Part shown: one piece after another, positions 1 to 5,764 of the stretch
How positions within the stretch are numbered: position 1 is the first letter of the stretch
How the letters are laid out: every line of letters starts with the position of its first letter
Assembly (NCBI GenBank): GCA_020047725.1
Contig: JAIFNM010000084.1
Location: 1-6,913, forward strand
DNA length: 6,913 nt
Direction of reading: 5' to 3'
DNA from: Betaproteobacteria bacterium
GTDB lineage: Bacteria; Pseudomonadota; Gammaproteobacteria; Burkholderiales; Rhodocyclaceae
The notes under the pieces: model-generated
What the model saw: only the letters and a program-made list of their open reading frames with translations
Databases searched by the model: none
Told to the model about the DNA's origin: nothing
Translations under genes and position numbers: made by a program

Positions 1-402
1 TCTGCCGTTTGGTGATTGATTGCTTCTTGTGCGATGCGGTATCGATCCGGAATGAAGATCGTTACGCGATGATCTGTCTCAGTCCGGCCATTTGCGGACC
101 TAGCCGCCGATCCTCCGAACCGGCCGTTGATTTGGTGAAACCAACTATAAGCGACAACTGGATCGGTGCAATCGACTTAAGTCGAAAGAACGGTCTTGCG
201 AAACGTTAACGAACATTCGGGCTTAGAATACCAACGAGAACAACCGCTACGAGCGGTTATTTACGAAAATTCTCAAAAGCAGTTGCTGATGTCCAATCAT
301 CCAAAGATCACGGATAGTTACCAGCACTTTGTACAAGTAAGCGAAACAAGAAAAATAGCGACGATGAGAAATGGCCTAGAGCAAGCTGAGGGAGTATGAA
401 AT
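1..402. other. Gene-poor left edge, no convincing gene
   Basis: No reading frame here has both a good start signal and a recognisable product. A frame opening at a TTG at 196, or at an ATG at 289, ends with TGA at 397-399, three bases before the next start codon. Its product (67 or 36 residues) resembles nothing I know and neither start has a ribosome binding site. Several short inverted repeats occur: GTCCG/CGGAC around 82-99, TTGGT/ACCAA near 134-146, and a perfect seven-base one at 242-258. No GTTGGGC core, which would be the expected 5' boundary of the cassette ending near 1043, is present, so that boundary is either left of the window or decayed. Confidence 0.5.
242..258. repeat. Perfect 7-bp inverted repeat, 3-base loop
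   Basis: AACCGCT at 242-248 and AGCGGTT at 252-258 are exact complements around the loop ACG. The outer AAC...GTT arrangement resembles attC core ends, but there is no bipartite structure. No T-run follows on either strand, so it is not a standard intrinsic terminator. Its role is unknown. Confidence 0.4.
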
Positions 403-993
403 ATGGATTCGTTCGATCATGATTTGGCCGATAAGGTTATGTCTAAGGTCACGGAAAAAACTGCGGCAGCAAAATTACTTCTCCTAGCAGTCGTTATCGC
501 AAACATGGGGATCGTCTTTGTTTTTGAGAGATCAGGATGGGCTGCAGCAGCTTCATTGATCGCAATACTGGCCGGAGGAGTGGGTTTTCGAAAAATTATT
601 GATACTGATAGTCTCACTCACACAGCTATAACGATATTGGCGGGCTTTACGACCAAGGGAATCTCTGAAACGCTGGATCTGAAAGCCTGTGCGAACAAGA
701 ACAATACAAACCTTCATGGCAAGGTCGCCACCACGCCGACCGGAGGTGTTGACGCAGATAAGAAGGATTTTCTGCGATTTGATATTGCTGTTGAGAATGT
801 AGATTGTGACCACGTCATCGGAGTGACTTGGCCGTGTGGATATTCCATAGCAAAGATCTTCAAAGAAAAGCTTAGCATCGGCACCCGCATCTCTATCGAT
901 GGAAACTTCGTAGGTCGAATACAGGGCGATGACCCGGAGCGCCGTTTTTGCATGGAGTATTTTGTGAGTAGCCTGAAGATACTTAAAGACTAG
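403..993 (+). CDS. Two-helix membrane protein with C-terminal OB-fold/SSB-like domain
   Basis: A 196-residue protein. The ATG is well supported: the purine-rich GAGGGAG at 388-394 lies eight bases upstream. A short soluble N-terminus (1-23) is followed by two hydrophobic segments at about 24-41 and 46-62, long enough for a membrane hairpin. The C-terminal part, about 104-194, is soluble. Its order of elements resembles the OB fold of single-strand DNA-binding proteins: an HGKVATTPTGG-like first strand, then FLRFDIAVEN, a helix AKIFKEKL, the strand pair GTRISIDGNFVGRI, and a final strand ending SLKIL. In SSB the equivalent is roughly 'LKKGSxVYIEGxLxTR...TE.....LK'. That assignment is my recognition from pattern, not a search result. 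The gene ends 44 bp before an attC-like site, as expected of a cassette gene. Alternative: an unrelated small beta-barrel such as an NfeD-type membrane OB domain. Membrane topology is secure; the fold is moderately so. Confidence 0.75.
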   Translation: MDSFDHDLADKVMSKVTEKTAAAKLLLLAVVIANMGIVFVFERSGWAAAASLIAILAGGVGFRKIIDTDSLTHTAITILAGFTTKGISETLDLKACANKNNTNLHGKVATTPTGGVDADKKDFLRFDIAVENVDCDHVIGVTWPCGYSIAKIFKEKLSIGTRISIDGNFVGRIQGDDPERRFCMEYFVSSLKILKD

Positions 994-1036
994 GCAGAAT
1001 CTGATGATGGAACAAGCAAAGCGGGGTAAACAGTCA

Positions 1037-1119
1037 GCCCAACAAGGTTTATCCGCCGCCATGACACAGCGCTCTTTTCAACTGCTTCCGCTGCGTCGGA
1101 TAAACGCTATTCGTTAGCA
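1037..1119 (+). other. attC-like recombination site 1
   Basis: The left core GCCCAAC (1037-1043) fits RYYYAAC exactly. Nested inside are a perfect nine-base pair of arms, GTTTATCCG (1047-1055) and CGGATAAAC (1097-1105), and an inner pair CAGCG (1067-1071) and CGCTG (1089-1093). The right core is GTTAGCA (1113-1119), which fits GTTRRRY except for two bases. The spacers between core and arm are unequal (3 and 7 bases), as in the bulged folded bottom strand that integron integrase recognises. It separates two forward genes, as an attC should. Confidence 0.72.
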
Positions 1120-1154
1120 GTTACCTGATACTTCAACCAGAAAGGACAAACACA

Positions 1155-1550
1155 ATGTTTGGACTCTTCAGCAAGAAGAAAAAGCCTCAGAACGCACTAG
1201 ATGAATTCATATTTGCTGTCTATGGCAATCCGCCGCCAGCCAAGCGTGCCCATGTGGGCAAAGCCGTAGAAATCGCCAGTGAACTGCTCGTTGGCGTAAT
1301 TGATGAGAAAGAAGTCAGTCGTCAGGCGATAGAGCTCAATGATGGTCCGATCCCGTATTCCACACACGACCTAGCACTTTCTGTTGCGTTAAATTTTTTC
1401 AAGCAACCAGAAAAAATTCCTCAGTTATTCGAAGCTCAGCTTCTTGCGCGGATGAAAATGCTTGAATGGCTTGAGAATGGATTGGTTGCGCCCATGCTAG
1501 TCCAGAGTTTCGAAAATGTTGCCTACAAACTTTACAAGCCCGGCCAATGA
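1155..1550 (+). CDS. Uncharacterised 131-residue cassette protein
   Basis: The ATG follows AAAGGA (1141-1146) at eight bases, and the gene begins 41 bp after the cassette boundary. No signal peptide or membrane segment is seen. The N-terminus MFGLF is followed by a run of four lysines (7-10), which could touch membrane or nucleic acid. Conserved-looking stretches are GNPPPAKRA (24-32) and GPIPYSTHDLALSVAL (64-79). The rest looks mostly helical, ending in a helix at about 93-127. I recall small proteobacterial hypothetical proteins with the same GNPPPAKRA and PYSTHDLA pattern, but none with a known function. The stop codon lies 23 bp before the next attC core. No toxin, antitoxin or resistance family is recognised. 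Confidence 0.85.
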   Translation: MFGLFSKKKKPQNALDEFIFAVYGNPPPAKRAHVGKAVEIASELLVGVIDEKEVSRQAIELNDGPIPYSTHDLALSVALNFFKQPEKIPQLFEAQLLARMKMLEWLENGLVAPMLVQSFENVAYKLYKPGQ

Positions 1551-1572
1551 TCTACCTGCAATTCACCACTAC

Positions 1573-1641
1573 GGCTAACAGGGCGCACCAAGGGACTCTG
1601 CGCGATAAAGCCGCGCAGCGCTGGTCACCTCTACGTTCGGC
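1573..1641 (+). other. attC-like recombination site 2
   Basis: The left core is GGCTAAC (1573-1579) and the right core GTTCGGC (1635-1641). The centre is a perfect seven-base hairpin, CTGCGCG (1598-1604) and CGCGCAG (1612-1618), with the loop ATAAAGC. ACCA (1587-1590) and TGGT (1622-1625) add pairing outside it. The left core shares GCTAAC with the complement of the 5' boundary of the same cassette at 1113, and the right core is the exact complement of GCCGAAC at 2527. These matches support a genuine cassette junction. Confidence 0.72.
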
Positions 1642-1685
1642 GTCATGGCGGCGCTTATGAAACGTTGCCGGGATTCAAGCTGAAC

Positions 1686-2525
1686 ATGTCAGAACATTCC
1701 CAGTGCCCTCCTGTCACTTTGGGATGCGTTGAGCCGCACGCGCCACTCTTATGTAATCCACCCAAGGACCAATTGCTATACAAGGTCATGACGGTTGAAA
1801 ACCTATTGCGCTCGGTCACTGGCAATTATCTTCACTTCAATCGTGTCGATAGCTACCCGGACTTTCCAAACGCTGACGAAAACGACGGGCGACAGTTACC
1901 GCAAGATCAACCGGCAAATACCGCTGTGAGGTTCGAGAAAGCACCTGACTTTTCAGCGGCGCGTTACTACGATCAATCGCGGGCGAGAACCTATGCCTGC
2001 TGCTTTTCGACCAAGAATTCCGATTACATCTGGAACAATTACGGCAACGGAAGTGAGAAGGGCAAAATCTGCGTCGTGTTCGAGTTCGGAAAACTTAGAG
2101 CCTTGCTCAATCGCGCGCTGAATCCTGAAGGCGCGGCACTTATATACGAAGGTAATGTCTGTCGCCAAGTATTCTCCGTAAATTACGGTCTGGTTGACTA
2201 TGTCGATTGGGATCGCCATCGAACAAACGAGCACTATCTGTCCAATCCAATCCTTTACACGTACATAAAAGATGCCGCTCGCTTCCGCGAAGAAAATGAG
2301 TTGCGCATTTCCCTATCTGCCATCGGCATTGGCCAGTTTGCGCTAAAGGACGGTACACTGATTCAATTTCCACCGTCCTTGCAACTTGGATTCGATTTCA
2401 GAGAGGCCATCGCCAATGTGGTAATTCGAGAAATCCTGCTTGCCCCAGAAGCCGACTCCGGGTTTCTCACGCAAGAGCTGAGCAAGCTCCGTATTGAGCC
2501 CGCTCCTGTGTCTGCGAACACATGA
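1686..2525 (+). CDS. DUF2971-like protein
   Basis: A 279-residue cytoplasmic protein from the ATG at 1686. A TTG at 1665 in the same frame would add seven residues; neither start has a clear ribosome binding site, so the start is uncertain. The pattern fits DUF2971. An N-terminal LLYKVMTVENLLRSV (30-44) is followed by a 'YLHFNRVDSYPDFPNA' segment (48-63). The central signature at 106-134 has CFST, then W116-N-N-Y, then KGKICVVFEF. The C-terminal FREENELRISL (200-210) matches the 'w..E.E.Ri' end of the family. DUF2971 proteins have no established biochemical activity that I can state. The family is scattered among accessory and mobile regions, which fits a cassette. It stops two bases before the R'' core of the following attC, so almost no trailing sequence exists. 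Confidence 0.82.
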   Translation: MSEHSQCPPVTLGCVEPHAPLLCNPPKDQLLYKVMTVENLLRSVTGNYLHFNRVDSYPDFPNADENDGRQLPQDQPANTAVRFEKAPDFSAARYYDQSRARTYACCFSTKNSDYIWNNYGNGSEKGKICVVFEFGKLRALLNRALNPEGAALIYEGNVCRQVFSVNYGLVDYVDWDRHRTNEHYLSNPILYTYIKDAARFREENELRISLSAIGIGQFALKDGTLIQFPPSLQLGFDFREAIANVVIREILLAPEADSGFLTQELSKLRIEPAPVSANT

Positions 2526-2526
2526 C

Positions 2527-2595
2527 GCCGAACCCATCATTACACAGGGCCTTGCGCATAAACCCGCGCAAGGCAGGTTAATTCAAACGTTGAAC
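2527..2595 (+). other. attC-like recombination site 3
   Basis: The left core GCCGAAC (2527-2533) and right core GTTGAAC (2589-2595) bracket a perfect eight-base hairpin, CCTTGCGC (2550-2557) and GCGCAAGG (2566-2573), with an eight-base loop ATAAACCC. ATTA (2539-2542) and TAAT (2579-2582) add an outer pairing. GTTGAAC fits GTTRRRY exactly. The left core is the exact complement of the 5' boundary core of the same cassette at 1635. This is the best supported of the three sites. Confidence 0.78.
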
Positions 2596-2988
2596 GTCCG
2601 CTCCTGACGGGCGCCAACTACCGTTTTGGGCCACCCACTGCCAGTGACAAATGGCCGCTTTCAGGAGTCAGAATTCCACCGACCGCTTTCCGGCGATGAA
2701 TCCTAAGAGATGACAGTCGCGTCGCGACCCGCTGCGGATCATTTGCACATCATTGGTTCAACGGCTAGTTCCTGGATCGAGCAGTCATTGAACACTCCTT
2801 CGGCTGACCATACCAATGACGTGTTGTAGGATGTCTGCATACCGTGCGAGAGATGAAATAGCAAGAGGGCGATGGATAGGCGGTCATATAACCCTCGACG
2901 GCAGAACCAGAGGAAAATTCGCCCGCAGTCGGTGAGACGGTCGCAGAAAGTGGTTTCATTCGGTTAAACGCATAAAGGCTTGATCGCT
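2596..2988. other. Gene-free stretch after the last clear attC
   Basis: No reading frame with a credible start and product is seen. It contains a perfect palindrome GTCGCG-T-CGCGAC (2716-2728), a GTTCAAC core (2756-2762) that exactly complements the GTTGAAC core at 2589-2595, and a 12-bp inverted repeat at 2746-2823 described separately. The complementary cores would define a gene-less cassette of about 170 bp, but no matching right core or attC fold follows GTTCAAC. The part nearest the reverse gene (2860-2988) shows neither an intrinsic terminator nor other structure I can name. Confidence 0.5.
2746..2823 (-). repeat. 12-bp inverted repeat enclosing a 7-codon frame with strong RBS
   Basis: CACATCATTGGT (2746-2757) and ACCAATGACGTG (2812-2823) pair at 11 of 12 positions. 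On the reverse strand the loop carries AAGGAG, six bases, then ATG (2788-2786), and a frame reading MTARSRN followed by TAG. GTTCAA (2756-2761) and TTGAAC (2788-2793) can pair as an alternative inner stem that would involve the start region. It may be a leader peptide in a hairpin, the beheaded start of a lost gene, or chance. No coding sequence lies downstream on that strand within the gap. Confidence 0.4.
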
Positions 2989-4590
2989 TTATTTCCAGCA
3001 CTCTACTACCAGAGTCCATTTGCGTGCCTCGTCGGCAAGATCTGCGGCACTTTTATCGAAGGAAAGCATTCCGCCGTAGCTGTAATCGACCTTGTGTGTA
3101 TCGAGGAAGGTTTTCAGCGTCAATCCGCTAATAGCGAAGTTTACGTTTTGCCCAACCGACCCAGTCGCCTTCACCATCTTCGAATCCGAAAGCTTCATTG
3201 AAACCACCCCAACGACTTCGCCCTTCTTGTTGAGCACCGGGCTGCCACTGGAGCCTGGCTGAATCGGTGCGGTAATCTGCATCTGGTTAGTATTATTTCC
3301 CAGACCGGTTAGAGCGCTGACGACGCCCGGGGTGAAGTTGCCGCCGGAGGAGAGCGCAGAGTTCAGCGGAAAGCCGAAAACTACGATGTCCTCTCCCTGT
3401 CGCAGTTTCTGCGGTTCTTTGGCGATGGACGCGGTTGCAGCGACATTTCCGGGAATGAGCAGCAGCGCGAGATCATTGACCTTGTCATCCGTGATGACCC
3501 GCGCAATTCCGGCGCGGCCCTCGATGTGAAGTTCCGCGCAGCCTGCTACCACATGGTAGTTGGTTATCGTCTGGCCTGTATTCGCCACAACAAAACCGGT
3601 CCCGGTGCTTTGTTTTGCCAGGGGCGATGAATTGCTTGTCGATACCGTCGATGCGGCAACCGACGTACTTTCGCGCACGATACTCTGACCGGGTTTCCAC
3701 TTGGATGACAGGGCTTGGGCTTCCTGTCGCTGGGCGCTCGATAACTGATGCTCAAGAAGTTCTCTAGCTTTTTTTGCGCTTTCATCCCCACTCACGGCGG
3801 CTAGGTTGAGCCATGCATAGGCGAGAACCTGGTCGAGCGGCACCCCATCGCCGCCACCATACCTCCACCCGAGACTGTACTGGGCGTTAGCATCCCCAGC
3901 CTCGGCTGCCTTGCGATACCATTCAACGGCTTTAGCCACGTCTTTGGGAACGCCTTCGCCATTGCTATACATCACCCCCAAGTTGTTTTGTGCTGCAGCG
4001 TCTCCCCGCTCGGCGGCTTTGTTCAACCACTCGATAGCCCTGCGAACGTCCTTGGAAACACCTTCGCCATTGCTATACGCATATCCAAGCGATGCCTGCG
4101 CCTTGGCGTCTCCCTGCTCAGCGGCTTTGTTCCACCACTCGACGGCCTTGGTCACGTCCTTGGGAACGCCTTCACCAAGGTTATACGCCACCCCGAGATT
4201 AACCTGCGCACTCGCATGACCCTGCTCGGCGGCTCTGCGGAACCACTCGACAGCCTTAGCCTCGTCTTTGGGAACGCCTTCGCCGGTGACATACATCACC
4301 CCGAGATTGAACTGTGCTTTGGCGCCCCCCTGCTCCGCAGCCCTGCGGAACCACTCGATAGCCTTGGCCGCATCTTTGGGGACGCCTTCGCCATCGGAAT
4401 ACATATTCCCAAGATTGAACTGTGCATTGACATTTCCCGCCTCAGCCTCTTTGAGTTCCGCTGCAAATTTCTGTTTTGGCGTTGGTTCTGCAACTGCTTG
4501 AGACGTCGACGAAACTGGTTCGGCCGACTCACCACACCCCACCAGCAACGCGATCAATATTGTCAACGTAGCACGCTCAAAACTCACCAT
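2989..4590 (-). CDS. Sel1-repeat, trypsin-like serine protease lipoprotein
   Basis: A 533-residue protein, starting at an ATG preceded by GGGGAG at a good distance on the reverse strand. The N-terminus has a short hydrophobic segment ending in the lipobox L16-V-G-C19, so it is probably a lipoprotein; glycine rather than aspartate after the cysteine suggests outer-membrane sorting. Six Sel1-like repeats follow at about 53-268, in exact 36-residue register (each with an AQxxLG at 56, 92, 128, 164, 200 and 236). A linker follows, then a trypsin-like domain (about 328-497) with a complete triad: H346 in TNYHVV, D373 in NDLALL and S448 in GSSGSPV. No PDZ domain is present, unlike DegP. Sel1 repeats usually bind protein partners, so a periplasmic protease with a recruitment arm is a reasonable inference. 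It is transcribed against the cassette genes and divergently from the SIR2-like gene. Confidence 0.93.
   Translation of the reverse strand: MVSFERATLTILIALLVGCGESAEPVSSTSQAVAEPTPKQKFAAELKEAEAGNVNAQFNLGNMYSDGEGVPKDAAKAIEWFRRAAEQGGAKAQFNLGVMYVTGEGVPKDEAKAVEWFRRAAEQGHASAQVNLGVAYNLGEGVPKDVTKAVEWWNKAAEQGDAKAQASLGYAYSNGEGVSKDVRRAIEWLNKAAERGDAAAQNNLGVMYSNGEGVPKDVAKAVEWYRKAAEAGDANAQYSLGWRYGGGDGVPLDQVLAYAWLNLAAVSGDESAKKARELLEHQLSSAQRQEAQALSSKWKPGQSIVRESTSVAASTVSTSNSSPLAKQSTGTGFVVANTGQTITNYHVVAGCAELHIEGRAGIARVITDDKVNDLALLLIPGNVAATASIAKEPQKLRQGEDIVVFGFPLNSALSSGGNFTPGVVSALTGLGNNTNQMQITAPIQPGSSGSPVLNKKGEVVGVVSMKLSDSKMVKATGSVGQNVNFAISGLTLKTFLDTHKVDYSYGGMLSFDKSAADLADEARKWTLVVECWK
3787..4434 (-). repeat. Six tandem 108-bp units encoding Sel1 repeats
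   Basis: The repeats keep exact 36-codon spacing with no insertion, and share near-identical stretches such as GGTGAAGGCGTTCCCAA-like segments at the DNA level. Expansion or contraction by slippage or recombination would stay in frame. The last unit (residues about 233-268) is the most diverged. Confidence 0.85.
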
Positions 4591-4626
4591 GATTTACTCC
4601 CCAGACCTACAATAGTCATTGCGGAG

Positions 4627-4656
4627 ATTATGCGCCAGACTTACATTTGATGAAAA
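4627..4656 (-). promoter_or_regulatory. Possible sigma-70 promoter of the Sel1-protease gene
   Basis: Read on the reverse strand, TTTTCA (4656-4651) is followed after 18 bases by CATAAT (4632-4627). They match the -35 and -10 consensus at four and five of six positions. The -10 lies 36 bases before the ATG, leaving room for a short leader and the visible ribosome binding site. The -35 is weak. Confidence 0.35.
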
Positions 4657-4711
4657 CTGAACGTCGTCGCAGGAGACAGACCGTAATACGTGGCATGAGC
4701 GGAGCAGGCTT

Positions 4712-4726
4712 GCTGTTCTGAACAGC
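4712..4726. promoter_or_regulatory. Perfect palindrome in divergent region, possible operator
   Basis: GCTGTTC (4712-4718) and GAACAGC (4720-4726) are exact complements around a single T. It overlaps a second one, GAAC-AGC-GTTC (4720-4730). It lies between the divergent Sel1-protease and SIR2-like genes. It is LexA-like in flavour, but its spacing fits neither CTGT-N8-ACAG nor GTTC-N7-GTTC. A dimeric repressor site is an inference only. Confidence 0.3.
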
Positions 4727-4761
4727 GTTCAAAAAGCCATCCATACATCAAATATTGTGCA

Positions 4762-4795
4762 GTCGTTATATTGACTACCAGAAATGTCAATCGAC
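4762..4795. repeat. Stem-loop in the divergent intergenic region
   Basis: ATTGAC (4770-4775) pairs exactly with GTCAAT (4786-4791) around a ten-base loop. GTCG (4762-4765) pairs with CGAC (4792-4795) outside a four-base bulge TTAT. The one-sided bulge is reminiscent of the extrahelical features of attC folds, but no core sites flank it. No T-run follows. Confidence 0.4.
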
Positions 4796-4815
4796 TAAAG
4801 TGCATGTGCTTGTGA

Positions 4816-4851
4816 CAGGCCTATCCGCCACCATCATAATCAACGGCTAAC
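4816..4851 (+). other. Probable attC remnant upstream of the SIR2-like gene
   Basis: TATCCGCCACCAT (4822-4834) matches 12 of 13 bases of the left arm of attC site 1 (1050-1062). CGGCTAAC (4844-4851) is identical to the left end of site 2 (1572-1579). No complete arm pair or GTTRRRY core follows before the gene start, so an intact site is not present. The shared words suggest a scrambled junction. Confidence 0.35.
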
Positions 4852-4870
4852 CTTTTTCGTTTCCAACGTG

Positions 4871-5764
4871 ATGAAAAACCTGCTCGAAGACCACGGCAAT
4901 GACATAGCACTTGTAATCGGCAATGGTGTAAACCAATTCCTTCGAGGTACTCACAGGAACTCGTGGGATGAGCTTCTCGCAGAGCTCGCGCAAGTCCGCC
5001 TCGGGCCAACTTACACGGCAAGGTTACCTGGGGTTTCGCTCACCGAGTTATACGACGTTCTTGATTTGCAATCCCGATCATCTCAGGCAGGCACAACTCT
5101 GCAGGCTGAGTTTTGTGAGCAAATGTCCTCATGGGAACATCTTCCGCAGCACGAGTCGATTACAGCATGGGCGAAACGAAAGAGCGTTCCAGTCCTCACT
5201 ACAAACTTTGATTCAACGCTCTCTCAGGCAGCCCAACTCTACAAGTTGAAGCATTTGGGGAAGTCGAAATTCACAGCCTACTATCCGTGGAGTTCTTACT
5301 TTGGCTCAGAAAACCTGCGTGATCCACTCTCCGATTTTGCCATTTGGCACATAAACGGAATGCTGTGCTATCGGCAGAGCATCCGCTTGGGTCTTTCGCA
5401 TTACATGGGATCAGTCGAGCGGGCACGACGTTGGTTACACAAATCGGGTTCTCGGCTATTTGGGGCCTCTGACACAAAATCTTGGCCAGGTGCAGCAACT
5501 TGGCTGCAGGTATTCATGCACAAGCCGTTACTAATTTTCGGGCTTGGCTTGGGTGAGAACGAGGTTTTTTTACGCTGGTTGTTGATTGAAAGAGCCAAAT
5601 ATTTCAGAAAGTTTCCTGAGCGCGCCAAAGGCGGATGGTATGCCTTCGTCGACGGGTCCAACGACCTTAATTCAGGTAAGGCGTTTTTTCTCAATGGGGT
5701 TGGCATCAAGCCATTTGTAGTAGCCAGCTTCGATAATATTTACGACGCATCAGTTTGGGCGTAG
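4871..5764 (+). CDS. SIR2-like domain protein, probable NAD-consuming enzyme
   Basis: A protein of 297 residues from the ATG at 4871; the GTG at 4868 would add one residue and neither start has a clear ribosome binding site. Numbering from the GTG, a Rossmann-like start ALVIGNGVN (14-22) is followed by SWDELLAEL. Then come VLTTNFDSTL (109-118) with N113 and D115, IWHINGM (159-165) with H161, an IRLGLSHYMGSV segment (172-183), and the closing PLLIFGLGLGENEVFLRWLL (220-239). This order is that of SIR2-like proteins in bacterial defence, in which the Asn of a TTN-D motif and a later His are needed to hydrolyse NAD. The likely activity is therefore NAD cleavage, inferred rather than shown. It is a stand-alone domain with no fused sensor, transmembrane segment or helicase. 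It lies between attC-like fragments, divergent from the Sel1-protease. An inactive SIR2 relative remains possible. Confidence 0.87.
   Translation: MKNLLEDHGNDIALVIGNGVNQFLRGTHRNSWDELLAELAQVRLGPTYTARLPGVSLTELYDVLDLQSRSSQAGTTLQAEFCEQMSSWEHLPQHESITAWAKRKSVPVLTTNFDSTLSQAAQLYKLKHLGKSKFTAYYPWSSYFGSENLRDPLSDFAIWHINGMLCYRQSIRLGLSHYMGSVERARRWLHKSGSRLFGASDTKSWPGAATWLQVFMHKPLLIFGLGLGENEVFLRWLLIERAKYFRKFPERAKGGWYAFVDGSNDLNSGKAFFLNGVGIKPFVVASFDNIYDASVWA

Larger units (their letters stand above)
1037..2595 (+). mobile_element. Integron-type gene-cassette array segment without integrase
   Basis: Three attC-like sites at 1037-1119, 1573-1641 and 2527-2595 flank single forward genes. This gives two complete cassettes, about 1114-1635 (131-residue protein) and 1636-2589 (DUF2971-like protein), plus the end of an earlier one. 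In the circular form of a cassette the 5' end and the R'' core join, so they should be complementary. They are: GTTCGGC with GCCGAAC exactly, and GTTAGCA with GGCTAAC over six bases. Genes start 41-51 bp after the boundary and stop 2-23 bp before the next site, which is typical cassette compactness. No integrase gene lies in the window, so this is either the interior of a larger array or a cluster of attC sites lacking integrase. Confidence 0.75.

Noticed and set aside
242..258. Intrinsic terminator at the seven-base hairpin
   Set aside because: No T-run follows on either strand.
196..399. Small forward frame ending three bases before the membrane-protein gene
   Set aside because: It opens at TTG or an internal ATG without a ribosome binding site, and the product has no recognisable pattern. 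The close spacing alone is not enough to call a gene.
553..1062. Long reverse frame opposite the membrane-protein gene
   Set aside because: It is antisense to a gene with good start, membrane helices and domain pattern, and has no credible product.
3787..4434. Regularly spaced repeats suggestive of a CRISPR array
   Set aside because: The 108-bp period is in frame and encodes 36-residue Sel1 repeats with no unique spacers.
3911..4650. Long forward frames over the Sel1 repeats
   Set aside because: They arise from the opposite strand of the tandem repeats, which keeps frames open; their repetitive products mirror the repeats.
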